DNA from: a virus
Virus record (IMG/VR): IMGVR_UViG_3300046777_001822
Span: 1-23,375 of that record
Length of the DNA: 23,375 nt
Strand: one strand, 5' to 3'
Within the stretch, counting starts at the first letter, position 1. Each line of letters begins with the position of its first letter. This document shows, one piece after another, positions 14,649 through 22,241 of this stretch. The notes beneath the pieces are model-generated. The model made no database searches. It saw only the letters and a program-made list of their open reading frames with translations, and had not been told where the DNA came from. Both the position numbers and the translations under genes were made by a program.

Positions 14649-15410
14649 ATGGAAGGTTACAAATATGACAGAGAACAAAACTTAAACAACCCGTTTGATG
14701 AAAAACTAATGAAGATTTCTGAAAGTATGTCTTTTGCACTACCAAAGTACAAAGCGTATAATTTCGTAGGCGGTGCACAAATAACGTCATATGCTAAATT
14801 AAAACAGTGGTTATTAGAATTAAGAGGTAGAGAAGATGCTGTTGAACATCTCGAGTATACAGTAAGAAAAGCTGAACTTGAAATCGAAATGGATAAGGAA
14901 AGTAAAGAGTTTATCACCGACTCTAAAAGAAAAGAGATGATTGATCTAACAGTTGCTGATAAACTTATTGATTTAAGAAAGTTTAAAAGAAACTTAAGAG
15001 ATGCTTACAGAGAAAGACAAGGTTTTATTGAGTTAATTAAAGAGTTTTTGGAAACCGAAGAAGCTATTCTTCCAGATGGAACAAAATTAATTGATGTATT
15101 TGGTAATCCAGAATTAGAAGAAAAATATGAACATGAATATTGGACAATTCGTATGGCTAAACAAGCGATGTTGGATATGATTTCATATGGTAGAATTGGA
15201 ACTGGTAATTTAGATTCAATTTTAATGATGGACCCTGAACAACAAAAACAAGTTTTAACACTTGCATCAGCATACACAATATCAATTGATAGAAATATTA
15301 ATCATTTGATGACACAAGCAACAACAAATAATTTCTCAATTGAAGAATCATTAAAAAACCAATTGAAGTTAGATAACTCAAATAAGATTGAAACAGAAAA
15401 ACTATTATAA
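14649..15410 (+). CDS. Helical hypothetical protein (253 aa)
   Basis: Family not recognised. The protein is highly charged (many Lys, Glu and Arg) and mostly helical. Residues about 56-140 (WLLELRGREDAVEHLEYT onward, through VADKLIDLRKFKRNLRDAYR) have heptad-like spacing and could form a coiled coil. A less charged C-terminal third contains EYWTIRMAKQAMLDMISYG and MDPEQQKQVLTLASAYTISI. It has no Cys, no signal peptide and no membrane segment. It overlaps the next gene by one base (TAATG) and follows the fibre paralogs, so a cytoplasmic assembly or chaperone role, or an internal virion role, is possible, but nothing in the sequence proves it. Confidence 0.75.
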   Translation: MEGYKYDREQNLNNPFDEKLMKISESMSFALPKYKAYNFVGGAQITSYAKLKQWLLELRGREDAVEHLEYTVRKAELEIEMDKESKEFITDSKRKEMIDLTVADKLIDLRKFKRNLRDAYRERQGFIELIKEFLETEEAILPDGTKLIDVFGNPELEEKYEHEYWTIRMAKQAMLDMISYGRIGTGNLDSILMMDPEQQKQVLTLASAYTISIDRNINHLMTQATTNNFSIEESLKNQLKLDNSNKIETEKLL

Positions 15411-16150
15411 TGACACATATAATTTTTAAACTACAAGGTAACGTTCCAGGATATATTCAGGTTGTTGGTATGTATTTAAATTACAACTATGGTAGAATTG
15501 CGGATGAGTACAATGATATGAGGGTTGAACTTAATAAACTTGGGGCAGCAATTATTCCACCAGAAGTTGCTAGAGGATTTGTATTTGCTGACATCTATAA
15601 AGATTATATTAGTGTTAGAACTAATTCTCATATCATGGATGAGATTCCTCAATTAGCGGAATCTGGAGAAACGGATGAACAAAAAGTAAAACACTTTTTA
15701 ACTGATGAGGACAAAGCTGCTGGTGTTGCATTTAACAAGGCTGTTATGAGAAAACTTGTTGCTGATAGATTCTCTGAAAGATATAAAGAATTAATGGTGG
15801 ATGCATCTATCTTAGAAAAAGATACATGGGAAGAACAAAAGAGAGAGGCGTTTGGTTGGACGGCAGATAGTGATTATCAAACACCGATCATCGATGTATT
15901 ATCAACAGGTAGAGGAATTGATAAAGCAACATTTGTTCAAAAAATTATCAATAACGTAACTGATTATAATACCAAGTTAGCTAACTTGTTATTAGAACAA
16001 CAATTATTGGAAGAAAGAATTAAAGATTGTCAAAATATCGCAGATTGCCACAGATTGAAACATGAAAAGTTTGGTGTGGCAATGAGTAAACAACAAAAAG
16101 AGGATGAAAACGTTTCAACAACACCTCTTACATTGAGAATGGACTTCTAA
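15410..16150 (+). CDS. Hypothetical phage protein (246 aa)
   Basis: Family not recognised. The N-terminus (MTHIIFKLQGNVPGYIQVVG, then YLNYNYGRIADEYNDMRVEL) looks mixed alpha/beta. The C-terminal half is helical, with FVQKIINNVTDYNTKLANLL and LEQQLLEERIKDCQNIADC suggesting a coiled coil that ends in two nearby Cys. The start ATG overlaps the stop of the preceding gene (TAATG), so the two are probably made together and may form a complex. It lies between the fibre module and the radical SAM cassette; a role in tail assembly would fit but is inferred only from position. Confidence 0.75.
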   Translation: MTHIIFKLQGNVPGYIQVVGMYLNYNYGRIADEYNDMRVELNKLGAAIIPPEVARGFVFADIYKDYISVRTNSHIMDEIPQLAESGETDEQKVKHFLTDEDKAAGVAFNKAVMRKLVADRFSERYKELMVDASILEKDTWEEQKREAFGWTADSDYQTPIIDVLSTGRGIDKATFVQKIINNVTDYNTKLANLLLEQQLLEERIKDCQNIADCHRLKHEKFGVAMSKQQKEDENVSTTPLTLRMDF

Positions 16151-16160
16151 AAAAGAATTA

Positions 16161-17162
16161 ATGAATTTAGCAATTAATGGGACATGCGCTAAAGGTTGTT
16201 CATTTTGTTTCACTAAAGAAGATGCAAGATTAAAACACACATTAGGTGACATGTCATTAGAAATGGTTGATAAAATTATCAACCATTATCATTTAGATAT
16301 GCCTCAAGAGGAAATAACAATTCTTGGTGGTGAACCAACACAACATCCTAATTTTATTGGTATTCTTGATCATATCTTTTCAAAGAATATAAAGGTAAAT
16401 TTAGTTAGTAATTTCTTATTCAGTAAAACAACAAGGGATTATCTAATAGAAAATATCAAGAATATTCGATGGGTGTTCCCCAATGCAGCAGAACTTAATG
16501 AAAAAAATAGAATAGTTTTATTTAAAAAGAACTATTTGGAAATTTACAAGGCTTATGCTAATACCTGGGGGTTTGATACTAACCCAAGGCTTTATTTAGC
16601 TGTAACGATGTCTAAAGACTGGAAGGATAGAAACTTCTACGAATACATCAAATGGTTATACCACGAGCTAGATGGTAAAATAAATGCAATTAGGGTCGGT
16701 TTAGACCTTACAGGGACTTATCTTATCAATAATAAGGAAATGGGTGCGGAGATCACTAAGATCCTTAAATTCGGCTTATATAACGGTATTAAGATTACTT
16801 CAGATTGTCAAGTTCCACCTTGTTTATGGGAAGGGAAGACAAAGAAAGCTGTTTTAGAGAATTCTTTGAATTTTGCTACCTTTAAGATCCCCGAATATGA
16901 TACCATATGTGGATTTATGCCATTGGACGTTTTCCCAGACGGAAGTTCAATTCATTGTTATCCACTACAGGATAAAGTAAAGATTGATAATGTTTTGGAA
17001 ATATCAGCTAAAAGTGGTATATTAGATTTAAGGGACGAGTTTGATAAACTTTATATTGCAAATCATAAAAATTATACCGTACCACAAGACTGTTTAGATT
17101 GTGTCTTTTATAAGGGCGATTGTAATGGTATATGTGGTGGATGTCTAGAAGGTAACAAATAA
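16161..17162 (+). CDS. Radical SAM/SPASM-type enzyme
   Basis: This 333-residue protein has the radical SAM CxxxCxxC cluster very near the N-terminus (C9, C13, C16 in NGTCAKGCSFCF) and the SAM-contact motif LGGEPTQHP (55-63). A C-terminal Cys-rich region matches the SPASM layout closely: C250-x10-G-x4-C266, then C311-x2-C314-x6-C321-x3-C325-x2-C328. SPASM proteins carry extra 4Fe-4S clusters and most known ones modify ribosomal peptides or proteins (anSME, sactipeptide and PQQ-type maturases). Some act on other substrates, and the substrate here is unknown. The near N-terminal cluster means the enzyme is compact, lacking a leader-peptide-binding (RRE) domain. Its stop overlaps the next gene (TAATG), linking it to the U32-like protein. 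Family call is strong. Confidence 0.88.
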   Translation: MNLAINGTCAKGCSFCFTKEDARLKHTLGDMSLEMVDKIINHYHLDMPQEEITILGGEPTQHPNFIGILDHIFSKNIKVNLVSNFLFSKTTRDYLIENIKNIRWVFPNAAELNEKNRIVLFKKNYLEIYKAYANTWGFDTNPRLYLAVTMSKDWKDRNFYEYIKWLYHELDGKINAIRVGLDLTGTYLINNKEMGAEITKILKFGLYNGIKITSDCQVPPCLWEGKTKKAVLENSLNFATFKIPEYDTICGFMPLDVFPDGSSIHCYPLQDKVKIDNVLEISAKSGILDLRDEFDKLYIANHKNYTVPQDCLDCVFYKGDCNGICGGCLEGNK

Positions 17163-18199
17163 TGAAAAAAATATTCTCAATACCACTTAATCCGATGATG
17201 TCGGAAGATATGTTTATGAATAAATTTTATCCATTCTTAGAAAGAAATAAGGAATGGATATATGACATTTATTTTACCTGTAGAGTTCCACCATTTACTC
17301 AAGATGCAATGGGCGCTGTGTTCAGAGATGAAGACAGAGATATTGTTTTTGAAAATGCAATGATCATTCAACAAGCATTGGGTATTAAAATAAGTGCAAC
17401 ATTTAATAATGTTAATGTTTCCCCTAGATATGACAACTACAAATTGTTTGTTGATAATTTAAAACCTTTATATGAAAAAGGTTTAAGGTGTATCACCATC
17501 CCACACGGTCATTGGGTGGCGATGGGTTTAAAGAAACACTTTCCTGAAATGGAAATTAAAAATACCATTTTAAGAAAAGTTGCAACCGGTCAAGACTTCT
17601 GGTACAATGCCGATCAAGGATTTGATTACATTAACCTTGACAGGATTTTAATGAGGGATGTTGAGGAATTAAAAAATATTAAGAGGGCACAGTTAAAATA
17701 TTACGAAGAGAAGGGTAGATATGTTAAACTATCATTACTAGTTAATGAAGGATGTTTAGGTAGATGCCCAGTTATGGATGAACATTATTCATATAACAAT
17801 CTTAGAACCAATAATGAATTACCATATTTTCATCATGAGATATCTAAAGTAACTTGTGAACATAAATGGGAGAAAGATATTAATGCGTTCTTCTTTAAAA
17901 CCGGTACCATTCCTCCATTCAAAGAAGAGTTTGATGAGTTCTTAGAATACATTGATGTTTTCAAAATGCATGGTAGAGATAGTTTTAATCGATTAGATGA
18001 AACGATGGAGATTGTTGATTCATATGCTGCAGATAAAAATGTCTTATCTAAAACATCTGAAATATATTTGGATGGTATACCACACGAAGAACTTAAGGGT
18101 TGGAGAAATAAAATAAAGAAATGTAAATTCCAATGCTGGGATTGTAATTACTGTGATATTGTTGCGGATCATAAGAAAAAATCATATGGACTTAATTAA
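17162..18199 (+). CDS. U32-peptidase-like Cys-rich protein
   Basis: This 345-residue protein appears to be TIM-barrel-like. It shows LVNEGCLGRCPVMDEHY (193-209), reminiscent of the Fe-S region of U32-family proteins (the UbiU/TrhP/RlhA group), and a third Cys at C232. A four-Cys tail, C321-x3-C325-x2-C328-x2-C331 (KKCKFQCWDCNYCD), could hold another cluster. Known U32-family proteins take part in oxygen-independent hydroxylations, of ubiquinone precursors or of RNA bases; the name peptidase is historical. The N-terminal half has strand/helix alternation (KISATFNNVNVS, LRCITIPHGH, FDYINLDRIL) fitting a barrel. It is coupled to the radical SAM gene by a one-base overlap and overlaps the methyltransferase gene, so the three probably work together. 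Family resemblance is moderate; substrate unknown. Confidence 0.6.
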   Translation: MKKIFSIPLNPMMSEDMFMNKFYPFLERNKEWIYDIYFTCRVPPFTQDAMGAVFRDEDRDIVFENAMIIQQALGIKISATFNNVNVSPRYDNYKLFVDNLKPLYEKGLRCITIPHGHWVAMGLKKHFPEMEIKNTILRKVATGQDFWYNADQGFDYINLDRILMRDVEELKNIKRAQLKYYEEKGRYVKLSLLVNEGCLGRCPVMDEHYSYNNLRTNNELPYFHHEISKVTCEHKWEKDINAFFFKTGTIPPFKEEFDEFLEYIDVFKMHGRDSFNRLDETMEIVDSYAADKNVLSKTSEIYLDGIPHEELKGWRNKIKKCKFQCWDCNYCDIVADHKKKSYGLN

Positions 18200-18851
18200 A
18201 CATATAGACGATTCAATTGAATGGGGTAAACTTGAAGTATCAAAATTAACTCAAGACATTTTAGATATTCATGGAATCACAAGCAATAAGGTTAAATGTT
18301 TTTTAAATAACATTTGCAATATTGATGGTGCAACATATCTAGAGATAGGCGTGTTTCGTGGCGCAACATTTTGTTCAGCAATTTATGGTAACGATATCTA
18401 TGCAATAGGTATTGATAACTTTATGTCACCCAACTTAACACCAAAAGGTGTGAGTCAAAAAATGGGGAATTATTATAAACATAACATTGACGTGCTACCA
18501 CAAGAAGAGTTCTTATCTAACGTGAAAAAGTTTGGTGATGTAGATAAGATATCTGTATATAAAACTGATTATCAGCTATTTGATTTCAAAACTTTATCCA
18601 ATCCAGATATTATTTTTTATGATGGTGAAACTAAATTTCATGATCAATACATCGCGTTAAAGAATATCCTACCAATTATATCAAATGAAACAATTATAAT
18701 CATGGACGATTGGAATTGGGATAGTGGTGCGTTTGAAAAGTTTGTAGATGAAAACAATTTGTTGATTTTACATTCAAGACAATTATACACTTCTGGTGAA
18801 GATTCTGATGATTTTTGGAACGGTCTGGGTATATTTTTACTAAGTAAATAA
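18186..18851 (+). CDS. Class I SAM-dependent methyltransferase-like protein
   Basis: I place the start at the ATG at 18186 (MDLIKHIDDSIEW, 221 residues); an upstream in-frame GTG at 18153 would add 11 residues read from within the preceding gene and is less likely. Motif I is clear in TYLEIGVFRGATFCSAI (50-66), followed by a strand ending in Asp (YAIGIDNFM), PDIIFYDGET and IIIMDDWNW, matching the Rossmann order of Methyltransf_24-type enzymes. These methylate varied small molecules, sugars or proteins; the acceptor is not predictable here. It overlaps the U32-like gene by 14 bases and ends the radical SAM/U32/methyltransferase cassette. C-terminal residues (WNGLGIFLLSK) match the last strand of the fold. 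Confidence 0.75.
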   Translation: MDLIKHIDDSIEWGKLEVSKLTQDILDIHGITSNKVKCFLNNICNIDGATYLEIGVFRGATFCSAIYGNDIYAIGIDNFMSPNLTPKGVSQKMGNYYKHNIDVLPQEEFLSNVKKFGDVDKISVYKTDYQLFDFKTLSNPDIIFYDGETKFHDQYIALKNILPIISNETIIIMDDWNWDSGAFEKFVDENNLLILHSRQLYTSGEDSDDFWNGLGIFLLSK

Positions 18852-18918
18852 CTTCTTTTTACGCGTTTTTTTGTTTATATTAGAGTTAATAATAAACTTT
18901 TCTTAAACAAAAAAACAA
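18852..18918 (+). promoter_or_regulatory. Intergenic leader before the TonB-receptor gene
   Basis: This 67-base gap includes TTTTTTTGTTTATATTAGAG near 18867-18886 and TTAATAATAAAC at 18886-18897. TATATTAG at 18876-18883 is one mismatch from the Bacteroidota -7 element TAnnTTTG, but no clear -33 TTTG is seen at the expected spacing. A TTGTTT/TAATAA sigma-70-like pair is an alternative. A promoter here is plausible since gene function changes at this point; the exact element is uncertain. The ATG is preceded by a long A-rich leader without Shine-Dalgarno. Confidence 0.3.
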
Positions 18919-20694
18919 ATGAGAAAAACAATGAAAATGCTATCGCTAATGTTAGCATTATTGTTTACTACTACTATGTCATTTGGACAACAAAGTAGCG
19001 GTACAATTAAAAAAGACACAACTTCAATAGAATTGAAAGAAGTTGTTGTTGTTGGGGGCACCAACTATCAGGTGCAACAAGTAATAAAAAACCCGAAAGT
19101 ATACTTGAACTCTGCACGGATTCAGGAAACAAGTCCGGGACAACTAAGTCCATATGTTGGTGCGTTTACTGGTAATCAAGTTGACCAATCAATTAATGGT
19201 ATTAGGGTTAATAACGGTTTGTTTAGAACCGGGCCAAACCAATATTTTGGATGGGTTCCACTAGAATTTACAAAGTTAATTTCTATTACTGATGGTGGTA
19301 ATATTGGTGGAACAATCGAAAGAAAGGTTGGTGTACAATCATCACATGTTGGATTAAATTATGTGGGTGGCACGGATGGATTTAGCCAATCAGCATCTTA
19401 TAAGGGTAAGAAATTTGGTATTGGTTTTAACAACATCGACTATGGTAATGTAATATCTCCTGATAGTACATTTCAACACAGTGCTTACAATCAAAAAGCA
19501 TTGGTGTCTGAAGCGAACTGGTCTTCAACACAAAAAACAACTTTAATTTTTTCACAATCAAATGATTTAGAAAGAACAGATAGATGGAATGGTGGCTTCA
19601 GAATCTCTGGTTATCAAAGACCGGCGGTTTATACATGGGAACTACAAAGATATTTGTTTGTTAATCATGAGATGAACTTAAACAGATTACGTGTAAATCT
19701 AGCATATCAAAATAGTTCAGAAGATATTTTAGATGGTACAAAAAAGGTAGTTACTCGTTTAGACGCATATACTGCAAATCTTGAATATCAACTACCACAT
19801 TCATTTAGCATATACTCAACTAACACAATCGAAAAAATCAGATATGAAAATGGTTTAGTTGGTGGAATATCAAATGATGATTATAAAACAACAAAACACG
19901 GTATTCGCTGGATTAACGAAATAGGTAAAGTAAAAGTATACACAAGCTTGGGATTAAAGAATGTTCAAATAACCGATGTTGATCCGTTTAATGGTATGGA
20001 ATATTCTGCAATTGTTGGATACAAAGGTCTATTTGTAAGTTATGACAATAGCTTAAATGCACCAAGTTATTTGATGATTAAACAAGCAATGACAAATGGT
20101 AGAGGTACACAACTACCAAATCCAGATTTAATACAGGAGAGAGGTCAAACGTATCGATTTGGTTATAAACGAAGTAATTTATATTTTGATGTTTACTTCA
20201 AAGAATTAGATGACGCATTTAATGTTACTATATTATCAACAAATGTTTTTAGAACTGATAATATTGGTGGTGTTTCAGTAAATGGTGCAACGCTAGGTTA
20301 TTTTAACGATAGTTTGTTTGGAACTAAACTAGGTGTGAATGCTAGAGCAGAATATGTTTATGGTGTTAAAAGATTAACTGGAGCAACAACAGAACCAGTT
20401 GATAAAACAGTACCATATTTTGGCTACATAAAACTAAATTATAATGAGCTATGGGTGGAAGGTAGATATCAACCAATTGATCAATCTTTATCATTTGCAG
20501 ATAGAAATGATGTTCGACAATTTTTACACAATAAAGGTGTGAGATTAGTGAACATTGGATACACCACAAAGTATAAAAATTTAGAATATACAATGTTGTT
20601 TTATAACTTATTCAATGATGCTAGTAGAGTTTGGGGATCGTCAGTTGATTTACCAACAAGAAGTATTAATTTAAACCTTAAATATAATTTTTAA
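18919..20694 (+). CDS. TonB-dependent outer-membrane receptor
   Basis: This 591-residue protein starts with a signal peptide (MRKTMKMLSLMLALLF, hydrophobic core then TTTMSFGQQ, cleavage likely near residue 23). A TonB-box-like ELKEVVVVGG follows (38-47), typical of Bacteroidota receptors. Residues about 58-137 look like the plug domain (SPGQLSPYVGAF, DQSINGIRVNNG, then GGNIGGTIERKV in place of the usual GGxIxxxTK). The rest is an alternating-strand beta barrel with the receptor motif LPNPDLIQERGQTYRFGY at about 395-412, and the chain ends in the aromatic residue of KYNF, as needed for outer-membrane insertion. It is short for the family (commonly 650-1000 residues) and lacks the carboxypeptidase-D-like N-terminal domain of SusC types. 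Such receptors import siderophores, vitamins or glycans using TonB energy. A permease follows after two bases. Substrate unknown. Confidence 0.82.
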   Translation: MRKTMKMLSLMLALLFTTTMSFGQQSSGTIKKDTTSIELKEVVVVGGTNYQVQQVIKNPKVYLNSARIQETSPGQLSPYVGAFTGNQVDQSINGIRVNNGLFRTGPNQYFGWVPLEFTKLISITDGGNIGGTIERKVGVQSSHVGLNYVGGTDGFSQSASYKGKKFGIGFNNIDYGNVISPDSTFQHSAYNQKALVSEANWSSTQKTTLIFSQSNDLERTDRWNGGFRISGYQRPAVYTWELQRYLFVNHEMNLNRLRVNLAYQNSSEDILDGTKKVVTRLDAYTANLEYQLPHSFSIYSTNTIEKIRYENGLVGGISNDDYKTTKHGIRWINEIGKVKVYTSLGLKNVQITDVDPFNGMEYSAIVGYKGLFVSYDNSLNAPSYLMIKQAMTNGRGTQLPNPDLIQERGQTYRFGYKRSNLYFDVYFKELDDAFNVTILSTNVFRTDNIGGVSVNGATLGYFNDSLFGTKLGVNARAEYVYGVKRLTGATTEPVDKTVPYFGYIKLNYNELWVEGRYQPIDQSLSFADRNDVRQFLHNKGVRLVNIGYTTKYKNLEYTMLFYNLFNDASRVWGSSVDLPTRSINLNLKYNF

Positions 20695-20696
20695 TT

Positions 20697-21704
20697 ATGT
20701 CAATTCTAATCAAAGGACAAGAGTTCCTTGTCTATTTAATATTCATTATGTTCGTTACAGGTATCCTCAAAGAAAGAGGATACCTTATGGACATCTTCAG
20801 ACTACTTGAACAAAAAGTTAAGTCTAAAAGAATGGTGGTATTTTTAGTATCACTATTTGGTGGTATCTTACCTATCCCCGGCCGTGTTGCATTATCAGCA
20901 TCAATGTTAAACAGCATTGCACCTGTTGATAACAAGAAACGTAAGAAGTTTGGGATCATTGATTACCTAGCAACACACCACTATTATCTATGGTCTCCAT
21001 TAGAGAAGACCGTTATCATTCCAATGGCGGTGTTAAGTTTAACTTATATGCAATTCATGTCATATATCTGGCCGTTACTTTTAATATCTGTATTATATGT
21101 GACATATTATATTTTATCATTAGAAGATGATGAAATTGATATTGAAGTTAAAGATGAACCAATTAATATGCAAAACATAACTATGGTGGTTATACCATTC
21201 TTGGTTACCATACTAATGTGCGTATTTCTTACTGAATACTATTTTGGTTTCTTTACAGGATTCACTCTATGGTTAGTATATTACTCTAAAAGCTGGAATA
21301 AACTAATGGGTTATATTGATTGGGAATTGATATGGATCGTTGCATTAGTAATCATTCTAGGTAACCTTGTTGGTTCTTACTATAGTGTGATAGAATCATA
21401 TATTAAACAATATAGTAAACCAGAATATATTCTAGTAGTTTCTGTTATATCTTTCCTATCATCATTTATGTTAGGTTCCTCAGCAAAGTATGCAAGTATC
21501 GTTAGCTTATTAACAAGTGTGTTTGGTATGCAGTATTTTGTTCTATTCTTCACATTAGAATATTCAGCATATTTGATCTCACCGTCACATAAGTGTTTAC
21601 CTATTGGTCAAAGGTATTTCCATACCGGATTTATGACCTATTTAAAAGCGTTAATTGTGTGGATCTCGATTATGATGACCTATGCGCTTTTGACAATAAT
21701 TTAG
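20697..21704 (+). CDS. Multi-pass inner-membrane permease, DUF401-like
   Basis: This 335-residue protein is very hydrophobic with roughly nine or ten membrane segments (for example 8-24, 46-66, 103-140, 161-195, 210-230, 245-295 and 312-335). It resembles the DUF401 family of predicted ion-transporter-type permeases: the loop FGGILPIPGRVALSASML (54-71) corresponds to the family's LP.PGG region, and IDYLATHHYYLWSPLEK (88-104) to its next conserved stretch. Compared with that family it seems to lack the first 50-60 residues. No ATPase or binding protein is nearby, so it would be a secondary transporter. It starts two bases after the TonB-receptor stop and is probably co-translated with it, which suggests a shared substrate path across outer and inner membranes. 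The family name is tentative; the membrane nature is certain. Confidence 0.65.
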   Translation: MSILIKGQEFLVYLIFIMFVTGILKERGYLMDIFRLLEQKVKSKRMVVFLVSLFGGILPIPGRVALSASMLNSIAPVDNKKRKKFGIIDYLATHHYYLWSPLEKTVIIPMAVLSLTYMQFMSYIWPLLLISVLYVTYYILSLEDDEIDIEVKDEPINMQNITMVVIPFLVTILMCVFLTEYYFGFFTGFTLWLVYYSKSWNKLMGYIDWELIWIVALVIILGNLVGSYYSVIESYIKQYSKPEYILVVSVISFLSSFMLGSSAKYASIVSLLTSVFGMQYFVLFFTLEYSAYLISPSHKCLPIGQRYFHTGFMTYLKALIVWISIMMTYALLTII

Positions 21705-21755
21705 TGTTTACTTTTTTAAAAATAACATATATATTATAAAAGATAATTTAAATTT
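21705..21755 (+). promoter_or_regulatory. AT-rich leader with TATATTATAA
   Basis: This 51-base gap between the permease and the next gene contains TATATTATAA at 21730-21739, the same 10-mer found at 14624-14633, at nearly the same distance (16 versus 15 bases) from the following ATG. It may be a phage promoter core; support is only the shared string and spacing. Confidence 0.3.
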
Positions 21756-22211
21756 ATGGACAAAATTACATTAAAACTAGGTGACGTTCTACAATTAGAA
21801 AGCGAAATAAATGGTTATGTTGATCCACAGTCTGGTGAACAGATTTATGAGGGATTTTCTAAGCAAAATCTATCAATCATTTTAAAATATGAACTAAGCG
21901 ATTTCTCAACAACACTTAAAAGTGAGAGAAGTAAAGTTGAAGCATTAAGAGATGATTTGATTAAGAAACACGGCGAAGAGGATGCTAATGGTGGTATCAT
22001 GGTTAAAATGAGAAATGAAGTTAAAGACGAAGAAGGTAATGTAACCGGAACCGTTATTAATCCAAAGTATCTTGAATTCGATAAAGAATATGGTACACTT
22101 TTAAATCAAGAAATTGAAATAGAATATCCTGAAATTACTAAAGAAGATCTAAAAGATGCTGGGAAAACAAAAGACAAATACCTGGTATTATTTAAGTTGA
22201 TTAAGAAATAA
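21756..22211 (+). CDS. Acidic hypothetical protein (151 aa)
   Basis: The protein is rich in Glu, Asp and Lys with no Cys and no signal or membrane segment. It has an N-terminal segment ITLKLGDVLQLESEINGYVD, a central helical part (TTLKSERSKVEALRDDLIKK) and a C-terminal segment with LNQEIEIEYPEITKEDLK. The layout (short beta start, long charged helix, NPKYLEFDKEYGTLLNQE, beta end) recalls small tail-module proteins of the DUF1617 type, but similarity is too weak to assign. It is the last plus-strand gene before a strong bidirectional terminator and so ends the transcription unit. Function unknown. Confidence 0.75.
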   Translation: MDKITLKLGDVLQLESEINGYVDPQSGEQIYEGFSKQNLSIILKYELSDFSTTLKSERSKVEALRDDLIKKHGEEDANGGIMVKMRNEVKDEEGNVTGTVINPKYLEFDKEYGTLLNQEIEIEYPEITKEDLKDAGKTKDKYLVLFKLIKK

Positions 22212-22215
22212 AAAG

Positions 22216-22241
22216 AAAGGAGCTTTTAAAGCTCCTTTTTT
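22216..22241. terminator. Bidirectional rho-independent terminator
   Basis: AAAGGAGCTTT and AAAGCTCCTTT form a near-perfect inverted repeat (22216-22226 and 22228-22238) with a GGAGCT/AGCTCC core and a T run after it on the plus strand. On the minus strand the same hairpin is also followed by T-rich sequence. It lies between convergent genes and serves both; the minus-strand glycosyltransferase stop codon (22226-22228) falls in the hairpin, so the last codons of that gene double as stem. Confidence 0.88.

Noticed and set aside
18153-18185. GTG start giving an 11-residue longer methyltransferase
   Set aside because: The extra residues come from within the Cys-rich tail of the upstream gene and look unlike a methyltransferase start; the ATG at 18186 gives a natural N-terminus and a short overlap.
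18852-21755. Host chromosomal fragment joined by misassembly
   Set aside because: Not excluded, but the leaders are of the same A/T-only type, base composition does not visibly change, and neighbouring genes are packed the same way on both sides. Read coverage would decide.
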